Shown in pieces: positions 22,526 to 32,130 of a stretch of 63,173 nucleotides of DNA. Both the position numbers and the translations under genes were made by a program. The notes beneath the pieces were generated by a model. It was not told where the DNA came from, did not search any database, and saw nothing but the letters and a program-made list of their open reading frames with translations. How positions within the stretch are numbered: the first letter of the stretch is position 1; the number at the start of each line of letters is the position of its first letter. Origin of the DNA: Spirogloea muscicola (taxonomy: Eukaryota; Streptophyta; Zygnematophyceae; Spirogloeales; Spirogloeaceae); the NCBI GenBank assembly GCA_009602725.1, contig WELB01000003.1:652357-715529 (forward strand), written 5' to 3'.

Positions 22526-24331
22526 ATGGCGAGGAGCAAGCTGCTGCGGCACTGGCGGGAGGAGGACGTGCCCCCCAGCGGCAGCACCGCCTCAGCGGCG
22601 GCAGCCAAGGCGCCGCCTATTGCCAAGTGGGAGGAGATCAGCTGCCCCATCTGCATGGACACGCCGCACAACGCCGTCCTGATCCACTGCTCGTCGCACG
22701 ACCAGGGCTGCCGGCCCTTCATGTGCGACACGTCGGAGCGACACAGCAACTGCCTCGACCAGTACCGCAAGGCGCAGCTGCTAGCCAGTGCCAACGGCGG
22801 CGGCAGTGGTGGCCTCCCGGCAGTGGTGCACTCAGACGGAGGTGACCGACGCTGGGTGGGGAGCGACGGCGAGTCTGACAGCAGCGCCCCACAGCAGCTT
22901 CCCAGCGGCCTGGCGATCGCCGCGGAGGCTGCGCTGCTCCCTGCACCCTTGGAAGCTGCAGACGACATCAAGAAGGACAACCGAGGCCTGTGCTGCCCGC
23001 TGTGTCGCGGCCGCGTCTTGGGCTGGCGTGTCGTGGACGAGGTGCGAGTCTTCCTCAATAGCAAAGCCCGGGCGTGTGCCTCGGAGCGGTGCGACTTCAG
23101 CGGTGCGTACGCCGAGCTGCGGCGGCACGCGCGCGCGGCGCACCCCAAGGTGCGGCCGGCGGCGGTGGACCCGACGCGGGAGCGTGAGTGGCACCGCCTC
23201 GAGCGACAGCGCGACATGGGGGACGTGCTCAGCACCATCCGCGCCGCCATGCCGGGCGCCACCGTGCTCGGGGATTACGTGATTGAGGATGGCGACGATG
23301 ACCACGACAGCGGTGGATCGTCGGATGGCGGCGGTGACGAGCTCGCCGACTTTCCTGGCGATGACGGCAACTGGTGGACCGTCTACCTGCTCTTCCAGGT
23401 CTTCGGCCCCCAGTCGCTCGGAGGCGGCGGCGGTGGAAGTGGCCGCGGCCTGCTTGGCCGGCACCCCTTCCCCCGGCACCGCCGCATGCTGGCTGCTGCG
23501 CCACCGCGGCTGGTAATACCGCGGCGTGCAGGCAGCCCGCCGCAGGGCCAATCCCCGCAGCGCGCCGCAGCTGCGGTCCGGTCGCGCCTCTGGGGCGACA
23601 TGGGTGGCGGAGGGCGGGCCCGGTCCGCGTGGGAGGAGGACGAGGACCGGCCGCCTGGCCTGCGGCGGCGGCGGGAGCGGCAGCTGGCGCAGCGCCTGCG
23701 GGACGGCTTCACGTTCTACTCATCCGAGCTTGCCGATGCGACCGCCGCTGCCGACCGGGAGGTCCCCTCATCCGGTGCTAATGACAGCGGTGGCAATGAC
23801 AACAATGGTGGTGGCGGTGGTGGCAGCGGCACGGATCGCACTACCCGGTCGAGGGGCCCTCGGAGGGACTTCATCATGGCGCCAAGGAGGTGGCGGTTCA
23901 TCGACAACCTTGTGCCACGTTCTCAGCGAGATCCGGTTCGGGAAGGCCGCCGCGCCAGCAGTGCGGAGGCAACCATGCAGCATGCAGCAGATACCAATAA
24001 TGATGAGGCATCTGGTAGCGGCGTGTCTTTGACAGTGGCGTTGCTGGAGCGTGCTGCCCGTGTTGAGGATGCGGCTGAGCAGCCAGCAGCAATTGAGGGA
24101 TCGCAGCCGGCACGCTGGAGGACGACGCACAACTTTTCAAGAAGCAGTAGCACAGCTAGGACCAGCTTGGTACTTGGACGGCGCTTACGAAGCAACGAGA
24201 TGGGAGATGACGATGCGGATGCGACTGGGGCGCATGGCGATGCTGAGGTTGTGAGCAACCGCTGGGTGCGGAGGAGCCGCCAGAGCAGCAATGACAGTGG
24301 TCAGACTGCAGCTGATATCTGGGACAGCTAA
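22526..24331 (+). CDS. DUF1644 zinc-finger protein (plant-type RING-like)
   Basis: Single coding exon of about 601 residues. The N-terminus has a Cys/His cluster with CPICMDTPHNAVLIHCSSH (40-58), CRPFMCDT and HSNCLDQYRKA. After a Ser/Gly spacer follow CPLCRGRVLGWRVV, the C-x4-C/H-x4-H-like segment CASERCDFSGAYAELRRHAR, and the family hallmark ERQRDMGDVLSTIRAAMPGA then GDYVIED. This order is diagnostic of plant DUF1644 proteins, whose first block resembles a RING finger; a ubiquitin-ligase role is unproven. The remainder (residues 270-601) is low complexity with acidic, Gly- and Arg-rich tracts. I prefer ATG 22526 over the in-frame ATG 22490, because a good acceptor (CTGCCAG) ends at 22520 and would splice away the upstream codons. 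Confidence 0.8.
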   Translation: MARSKLLRHWREEDVPPSGSTASAAAAKAPPIAKWEEISCPICMDTPHNAVLIHCSSHDQGCRPFMCDTSERHSNCLDQYRKAQLLASANGGGSGGLPAVVHSDGGDRRWVGSDGESDSSAPQQLPSGLAIAAEAALLPAPLEAADDIKKDNRGLCCPLCRGRVLGWRVVDEVRVFLNSKARACASERCDFSGAYAELRRHARAAHPKVRPAAVDPTREREWHRLERQRDMGDVLSTIRAAMPGATVLGDYVIEDGDDDHDSGGSSDGGGDELADFPGDDGNWWTVYLLFQVFGPQSLGGGGGGSGRGLLGRHPFPRHRRMLAAAPPRLVIPRRAGSPPQGQSPQRAAAAVRSRLWGDMGGGGRARSAWEEDEDRPPGLRRRRERQLAQRLRDGFTFYSSELADATAAADREVPSSGANDSGGNDNNGGGGGGSGTDRTTRSRGPRRDFIMAPRRWRFIDNLVPRSQRDPVREGRRASSAEATMQHAADTNNDEASGSGVSLTVALLERAARVEDAAEQPAAIEGSQPARWRTTHNFSRSSSTARTSLVLGRRLRSNEMGDDDADATGAHGDAEVVSNRWVRRSRQSSNDSGQTAADIWDS

Positions 24332-25018
24332 CAATGTCAGACTTAAGGAAAGCGAAGACTCTTGCTGCCAGCGGGAGGTCAGTTGCAGCTGCGCATGTGC
24401 AAGACGCAAATGGCTTGGCAGGGCAGTCCCATTGGTCCGAATGTCAAAAGCTGACAATGACATCAGCAGTGCTTGCTGAAGTGGCAAACTAGGTGCAGGT
24501 GCATGCAGTAGCCCCAGTCTGGGCCCGCAGACGCGCTGAGAGGCAAGCCTGGTCGTTTGCCACTTGCACGTACACTGCCGCTCCAGATTTGCTGCTTGAA
24601 ATACGATTATGCATATGAACATATCTCTATACAAAGGGACTCTCTTTTGATCTTCTGTGAGTTGTCGGTGGCCTTGGGTGCCCCAAGGTCAACAAAGAAG
24701 CAAGTACAGTGTATCCCAATCAAAACTTCCCATTCATGACCTGGTTGATTGAGCTGGAGTGGCAGTGCTCCTCTGCAAGCTATGCATGCTCGCTTTTCCA
24801 TATACACCTTGTTGAAGGAAGCAAGATAGCATGCAAAGCTTCCCTTGAGGTTCATCCCAGGTATTTGGATGGATGTCATAGTCAGGTTGCACATTTGCTA
24901 GCAATGGCTAATAAGACAAGCAGAGCCCAATTGCGCCTTTCCTTTCAATGGTGATGCATATAGCGTCTATGAATACGTGGCTACTTATTGTAGGGATAGT
25001 GAGATTGACGTAATGGAC
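24332..25018. other. Gap between convergent genes
   Basis: No gene recognised. The DUF1644 gene (+) and the tail-anchored protein gene (-) converge here, so most of this AT-richer sequence is likely to be their 3' UTRs. No tRNA, repeat family member or strong hairpin was seen. Confidence 0.5.
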
Positions 25019-26837
25019 TCAAGTTGGGTACACAACAAAGAGTGCCGGCGCTAGCTCTCGAAGAAGCAGGAGCCAGGCAACAAAGAGGAGCAGCAGCAGC
25101 TGTACACCAGCAGCAGCAAGAAATCTTAGAGAGGTCGGAGAAGGAGCCCAAGGCTGGCGGCTGACAGGAAATGCAAGCAGGCCCTCAAGCTGCCGGTGCA
25201 GCGCGTGGGCTTGCTCCTCCGCAACCTTCCGCGCAGCCTCCGCCTCAGCCAGCTGCATGTGCAAGCGGCCCAGCTTGCATTAGGTGTAAGCTTTGCATGC
25301 CACTTGCGGAACTCCTTGCACTGTATGCCAAGATTACCTTGGTTCGTGTTTGTCTTTATGGCAGATGAGGCATCAGGATGAGCATATCACCTTGTGCATC
25401 AATCCGCCGGCGGCATGCATGTGCTCTGTCGCCACCTGTGTAGGCGCAGGGATGGATAAGTCGCCATCTGGGAGCATAGATTGAGGACCATTTTGTGCCG
25501 CTCCCAGCCTGTCATCCGGGATTGCTTTTAGCGCAAGCCCATTGAAAGGCGCCGTCTGGGCTGCCTGCCAACCATCGGTGTTGTCTTGCCCTATCCTTAG
25601 GTCAGCCAGCTCTGCAATACAACGGCAAGAGCGTCTTACTTGTCAAGCAACCTTCAGATCGCACTTTGCAAATAACCAAATTGGCATGGTCAATAGCAGA
25701 TGTGTGGGCACCCTGCCGTCGTTCACACCTGCTCTCAGCTTGGCGTGCTCGCCCTGAAGCTCCTGCAGAGCAGTCTCGCTCTTTTCTGCCCGACGTTGGG
25801 CATCGCGCAGCAGCCGTTGCTGGTCAGCTAGTATAGCTGTCAGCTCAGTGATTGCAGGCTCATGCACACCGCTGTCTTTGAGCTGCCTAGCTGGGCCATC
25901 AGTGAGCACCACAACAGCATCTGGCAGGGCTGCTGCCTCGTCCAAAGCATGAGGGGTGGACACCGATGTCAGGCTTTTGTCCAGCGGGTGGACCTCATCA
26001 GCCTCAGGAAATGGCTCCTCCGCAAGCTGCTCGACCTCAGAGGTTGCCTCCATATGCAACCTCTTTGTTGCTGTCACTGAATCCTCACTGCAAGCAGCCT
26101 CCAGGGAGTCTGCTATTTGTGGTGTCAATGAGCGCTCAGATGCAAGCGGTGCAGTAGAGGAGCGGTCCTTCGCCTGCTCTTGATCGGCCGGAGGAGGCAG
26201 GTGTGAGGACGAGCTGCCGGCTACTGTCGCCGCTGAAGCCAATTTGGTGCTAAGACTCTCTGTCATTGGGCTGACAGCTTGGCAGAGGCTGTCGCTGGCC
26301 TGTTGCAGGCGCTCGAGCTCGGCAACGACCAGTGCGGCGCGCCGCGACCGCCTCGCTTGCTGCTCCCCATGCTCCTGCCTGATCACGTCAAGCACCGGCC
26401 GGACCCCGGCGCGCCGCCTCACCAGCGAGAGGCTCTCGCTTGTGGCTGGCGTGCTGCTACTGCTCGGCGGTGGAGGGCCAGCGCCCGAGAAGCTGGACGT
26501 GGGGCCGACGTCGCTGCCACCGCTCGCCGCCGAGATGGAGCTGGCCTGTAGAGGTACCAATGTGACCAGACCCAGTAATCAGCTGTCAAAATGGTGAGAG
26601 CCCAAGTGCCAGTCAGCCACGCTACTGCGGCATGTTGCTTCTGCGACTGCCATTGAGAAAGCGATGGCTTCAATGGCCATACAAGCTCATTGCTGCGGCA
26701 ATCTCCACCTGGCTGCCAGCGGCGGCTTGCACCAGGCTGAGGCAGAGCCGCTCCAGGCGCCCGACCTCGTCGGCCAGCGAGCGGGCCTCGCGGGCCCGCG
26801 CCGCGGTGCGGGCCTCCCACTCCATTACGTCCTTCAT
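25019..26837 (-). CDS. Coiled-coil tail-anchored protein ending in VYPT (KASH-like candidate)
   Basis: Four exons on the reverse strand, 26837-26709, 26545-25729, 25611-25391 and 25273-25019, join with matching phases to 473 residues. The N-terminus (1-43) is a helical, Arg/Glu/Ala-rich segment (EWEARTAARAREARSLADEV). Residues 44-290 are mostly Ser/Pro/Glu-rich and look disordered. Two helical coiled-coil-like stretches follow: LTAILADQQRLLRDAQRRAE and LGRLHMQLAEAEAARKVAEE. Near the end is one strong transmembrane segment (about 440-460, LLLLLFVAWLLLL), then a 13-residue tail that finishes FVVYPT. A single C-terminal membrane anchor with a short lumenal tail ending in PT is the layout of plant KASH proteins, which bind SUN proteins in the perinuclear space. 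Function is inferred only; a general ER or organelle tail-anchored protein is the alternative. Confidence 0.7.
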
Positions 26838-29712
26838 GCCTCGCCGTTAGCTCCGCCGCAGCTGCTCGATCCGAAGCTAGCTCGTGCCCCTTCGAGGGTG
26901 CCCACCAAAGGTGGCGCCTTTGTGACTGCCGGCCAGCAGCCTCTGCCGCTAGCGCCAGCATATGGGCATTCGGACAAGCCAACGCAGTTTTTCTGAGCTG
27001 AGCTCAACAACGACGGCGGGCAAAGGCCCGATCTTTAAGCCACAAGTCCTGGCAGAGGGTGTCCGGAGAGCGGCAGTCTGTGTCGGCTCCAAGTGAGCTC
27101 ACGGGCAGGGCTCTGCGGCGGACCCTGAGCCGCCCGGCGCCAGTGCCGCCGCCGTCGCCGACGACGACGAGACGAGACGAGACGAGAAGCTGCAGAGGCC
27201 GCTGCCAGAGCTGCTGTCAGCTCCCCCAACGCCAGGCCTCAGCGCACCAGCAGCCAGGAGCCCGGCTACAAGCGCAACTCTAGGCTTGGTATTGGTGACG
27301 CTTGCTGGCTGCTGCGGCAGCTGGCTTGGAGCCGGCGACGGTCTCAGGCGGCGGCGGCGGCGGTGGCGGCGGCGGCAGCGGCGGCGGCGGCGGCGAGCGG
27401 CGTGAGCCGCCGCTGATCGCGGCGCGTGGGGCTACCATTGCTCCATCGAATCCACAGTGGTGGCGTAGCGGGATGGAGTTGAAGGGTTCTTGTGGGCCCA
27501 CTAGAAGAGGAACTCTCGAGTATTCGAAACCATCGAAGGCCAATATGGCTAAGTACGAAGGCAAGTACATCTAATGACGTACTAGAAGAGGTGAGCTCTG
27601 CCAATGGAAACTGGAGTGTGTATTAAGCGTTGGAGTACTTGGCCTGTGTGGCCAAGTACTTAGGCAAGCACATGAACAAATGTACATCACCTGCTGCTAA
27701 GTCCTAAATCCCCGGGGCGAGGGGGGCTATGAAACATGCGCCAGCCCAAAAAGCATGGACAAGGTCCAAGAAGGCGCCAAAACCACAGAGCTAATGCACG
27801 AGACTACAGCGAATGGGGAAAGAAGTGGCTCCCCCAAAGGGAGCAAGGGCCGTGGACAGCCAGCTCATTTATGATTGACAAGGGAGCTCAGTAACCCAGG
27901 GTCAGCAGCCGCAAGTCGGAGGAGCTTGCAGCTTTTAAAACCCAACGAGACCCAGAAATTAGCAGCCACAGCGCGGCCTGCCCATAAGTGCACTGCGTGA
28001 GCCTGGGACCATTGTGGCCGAACCTTCTGCAGCAGCTTGCAAGGCGGGCCATTGATCGTCGGCAGGGACCGCACGGTCAGCTGCCCAGCTTCAACAGCGC
28101 TTGCCCAGGTGCTCCGCATGCGGCTACTCATTTTCTTCCAACGGTCCCAGGCTCATGCAGTGCACTTGCGGACAGGCCGCACTTTAGCTGCTACTTCTGG
28201 GTTTCGTTGGGGTGCCTCTTTTCCAGCTGCAAGTTACTCCGACTTGCGGCGGCTGCTGCCTAGGGGTCACGAAGCTCCTATTTGCTGTAGTCTCTTGCAT
28301 AGCTCTGGAGTTGTTGGCGCCTTTTGGCTCTGTGGAGTTGTTCTTTCTCCCTGGGCTGGCTTTCACAGCCATCACCCTCTACCGGAGAGTCTTTCTCTAT
28401 TTCACAGTCCCCGCCCCCTTCGAAAGAGCTCCATTGCAAGAAGAAGAAAGCAAGAAAGGAATTGGCTCTCCCAATGGGGGCAAGGGCTGTGAAAAGCCAG
28501 CCCGAAGAGAATTGACAAAGGTTCGAAGGGGCCAAATGACGAAGGAGCCCAAAGCGCCATGGCAGAATGGGTGTAGGATGGACCACTCAGTCGCTACGAG
28601 TGAGGAGCCTCGGATTCGACAGACTAGCTGCCGGAAAGCAAGCGCGGCCAGATTGACTGGTGGCTGGGAGAAGCCAGCCCAAAAGGAATGGACAAGGTCT
28701 GAAGGAGCCGGAGTGCGAAGGACTAAGTCATCAGCTAAGGGGACTCTCAGTAACCTCTAGTCAGAAGATGCAAGTCTGAACAGCTAGCTGGCGGAAAGAC
28801 GCCGACCGGTAAACAAGAAAAAAAGAAGGGGCACTCCCAATGAGGGCAAGGGCTGTGAAAAGCCAGCCGGAAAAAGAAGTGACAAAGGTTCGAATGATGG
28901 AGGGGCCTAATAAGCGCTAAGCAGCTACGAAGGGGCCTGAAGAGGCCATGTCAGAACGGGGGAGGCTGGACCACTCAGTAGTTACGAGTGAGGAGCCTCA
29001 TATCCGAAAACAGTCCCCAGGCTGGATAGCAGCACGCGGAGCAACCGGTTCAAGACCCGGCGGCGTAGAAGCAGGGCAGCTCACCTTGCCGTCCCTGCCG
29101 ACGTCCACTGGCTGGGGTGTCACCGGCCGCCGGTCACGACGATCGAGAGAGTGCGAGTGAGCGAGCGACAGGTCCTTTTGCGAAGCGCTAAATCCCACTC
29201 ACAAAGTACCAAACAGGGTAACCGTGAAAGTACATCAATTCGATCTGTCCATCCACTCAGAGCTGCAGTTTCTTGCCAGAGTGGCGCCACCTTCGCCCCA
29301 GCGACGCCGGCACGCACGCCCGCCGCCGCGCCGCGCCATCCGCGCCGCGATCTCCGGCCGGCGTCTCCGCCCTGGCCGAGCCGCGCCGTCTGCTAACGGC
29401 GGCGGCCTTCTGCCTGCCGGTCGACGTGCTGGCCGTTTCAAGCCGTGGCCTGCGGCTTCGGGAAGCGGTCCTCGGTCACGGTTGCGACCACCGGCGTGAC
29501 GGCGGGCCCGATATCGTTGCCGCCGCGGCGGACGACGTCCACGGGCGCGGGCTTGCCCGGCCACAACCTGGCCTCCACTTCGGAGCGGGAGATGAAGGCC
29601 GTGACCTGCAAGGTCGCCAATGTCCTTGCTCAAGTTGGCTGCCAGCAATGAGGTGACGAGGTTTCCGAGGTAATGAAGGAGAGAACCATTCACGAGTGGC
29701 TGTGCGTTTCAG
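26838..29712. repeat. Intergenic GC-rich and repeat block
   Basis: 26838-27290 is likely the promoter side of the reverse-strand gene. A (GGC)n tract at 27345-27400 makes a Gly-rich frame that is probably compositional. Two copies of the GGCCA-n-TGGC(C/T)AAGTAC repeat lie at 27538-27570 and 27641-27674. Hairpin modules occur near 27725-27775, 27845-27860, 28350-28372, 28475-28505, 28640-28702 and 28850-28872. Retroelement tails lie at 27950-28010 (-) and 28100-28265 (+), the latter reading LRTGRTLAATSGFRWG and ASYSDLRRLLPRG. 29230-29660 is GC-rich with open frames on both strands and no recognisable family; it may hold 5' exons of the next gene. Confidence 0.6.
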
Positions 29713-30080
29713 GAGGGAGGCAGCAGCTCGTCAGGGCCGTCCAACTGAGAGGAAGGCGAGGCCTTGGCTGCTGCATCGGCTATGTGTGAGCCAAGCTGCA
29801 GCAACGGCAGCCGTTCTCATCGTGAATGCGGCTCTCATGGGTGCGATGCTCATCAGCGGACCACATCACTAAGAAGAGGCACATGAAGCGGAAGCTTAGA
29901 ACTGCTCATGAACGAGGTCATGACCTCACTTCGTGTAATCTCTCATCAATGCCTCTGTTCAGTAACTACTATGTCTGCTAAACCATGTACGCATTATTGG
30001 CAGTGCTACCGTGGCTAGTGCTCAAGTCAAGCAGGCGGCCAGGGCCCTCATAGCTCGTTCCCATCTCATGGGTGTTGCAG

Positions 30081-32130
30081 ATGCCGGCACTATCGGCGGC
30101 GATGTAAGATAAGGGCTCCGTGCTGTGATGAAGTATTTTCCTGTCGTCACTGTCACAACGAAGCCAAGGTATGCCTTCTTACTTGTAAGGTCGATTCAGG
30201 CCTTTGTAAAGTGCAGACTAGGGCTTTTCTACCCTGAATTCAAGTTCACACACTGTCAGCAAGGATTGCTGAATTACTGGCACCTCGTGATGTCCTGCAC
30301 GTTGTACAAATTGATCATGGTTTTGAAGATGATTCTCAAAGTACAGTATCAGGTCTGAAAGTACAGCATTAAGTCGATGTATGACCCTGCCTCTCAGAGT
30401 GTGAGTATGCATGATTTGTGTCTCCTGCTCGCCGATATTAGCCTGCCTCGCTGTGCAGGACCACACTGTGCCGCGGCAACTTATTCAAACGGTACCTTCA
30501 TTCGTTTTGATAAATGCAGCAGCTGCAGCCTTTCCATATACCACTTTACAAGTGCTTGCATTCTTCTCAAGGCTTTCCACTCCTCTTTGACAGCACAAAG
30601 GTGTTCTATGAGGTGGATCCACGTGTACATATGCTTGTCACACGTGCTAGAATGTTTATAATAAGGCTACTCTAGTTCCTAGTAACACCTCCTTTCTTTT
30701 GGATCAGGTGGTTTGCTCCTTGTGCGGCACTGAACAGAAGGTATAGAGCCTGTTTGCTTGCAAGCTTGGGGGTAATGTCTAAGTTTTTGACTTGGAAAGA
30801 GATATTTGCATATAGCAAAGAGCATGTGAGGCCATCTTTTGATATAGGACACCAAATTTTCCTCCACCATTGACAATGTTGACTATGTTCTGCAGGTCCA
30901 GCAGTGTTGCTGTATGTGCGGGGTGCGCATGGGCGAGTACTATTGCAGCAAATGCAAGTTCTTTGATGATGAGGTCCTTGCCAAGTCTCATTGTTTAAAG
31001 CAGAGGTCCACCTCATTAGCATGTGAGGTCCAGAAGGCTATTATCACTGGACCTTGACTCGCTTCTTGACTCGCTTTGACTAACATGGGTTCCTATTGTG
31101 CCCTGATCTGTATTGGGTAAAGAGGATGAGGGCCTAGGCTTTGATTCTCAGGCAGAATCTCATGAAGTACTTCGATCTGGAATGGTTGGCAGGTCTCCAA
31201 GAAGCAGTTTCACTGTGGAGACTGTGGCATATGCCGGAGAGGAGGTCGTGAGAACTTTTTTCACTGCCTTCGATGCGGTGAGCACGACTTGTCGCCCTTG
31301 GTGGATGTGAGCTAAGAAGAGCCTGCCAGACTGATTTTGTTCCAAGACATGGCCGAACTCCTGTGGAGCAGCTGCAATTTGACTAAATCTATTTTCGCTA
31401 CCCCATGCTTGAAAGGAACTGCACAGTGCTTGCACAGTCCAGTGCCCAACAGTTCCTCTGCATCTGGTGCAGCATCTAGAAGGGTACATACAAGATTGCT
31501 GTCTGCGTGGGGTCTTCACGTGCTTAGAGTGCTATGTATGTGAAAGCTGCACAACTAACACCGATGGTGAACATATGGCAGGCTGCTGTTACTCAATGAA
31601 ACTCAGAGCTAATCACATTTGCATCGAGGGATCCACTCGCCATGACTGTCCAGTCTGTTTTGAGGTACATCTTACAATACCTTATATTGTCACTTTCCAA
31701 GACCGGCTCTCGCTTGCCTGTCTGCATGTTAAGTTAGTCCCGTGCTTGGGCAATCTGCTCTATGAAGCTTATGAGAGTACTTGTGGGGACTTGTTTTGCC
31801 AGTTTCTCTTTGATTCAATCAGGGACATCAGTGTAATGTCGTGTGGGCACACTATACATTTGGAGTGTCTCAACGAGATGCAAAAGCACCAAAAGTATGA
31901 CATCAATAGCTACCTTGTATTTTGAGCTTCACATACGATTGAGAGGGACATCCTTAGAGGAGCAAGCATTGGCATTCCTAACAAACCTATGATTGGCTTT
32001 CTTGCATGAGTCATGTAGTGTACTGTATATCAATGCCAGCTTGAGCAGATTCAATGCCCCAAGCCACCTGATAAGGTGCACATGACATTGCTGCAGGTCG
32101 TTTTGCCCAATATGTTGCAAGGCCATTTGA
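30081..32130 (+). CDS. CHY/CTCHY/RING zinc-finger E3-ligase-like protein, copy A (5' end unresolved)
   Basis: Related to RCHY1/PIRH2 and plant MIEL1-type ubiquitin ligases. Exons 30081-30168, 30374-30400 (27-nt microexon, less certain), 30459-30491, 30708-30740, 30896-30973, 31193-31277, 31582-31664, 31803-31894 and 32097-32130 join in phase. The CHY finger reads [15 protein letters not shown]...CRHCHNEAK, the CTCHY part [45 protein letters not shown], and the RING CPVCF...[10 protein letters not shown]...CPICCK. A TGA follows at 32128-32130, so the zinc-ribbon that normally ends this family is missing and no exon for it was seen downstream. The first coding exon must end in phase 2; a possible candidate is 29713-29785, followed by a GTGAG donor, but this is weak. 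A paralogue lies 2.6 kb downstream in the same orientation. Confidence 0.82.
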
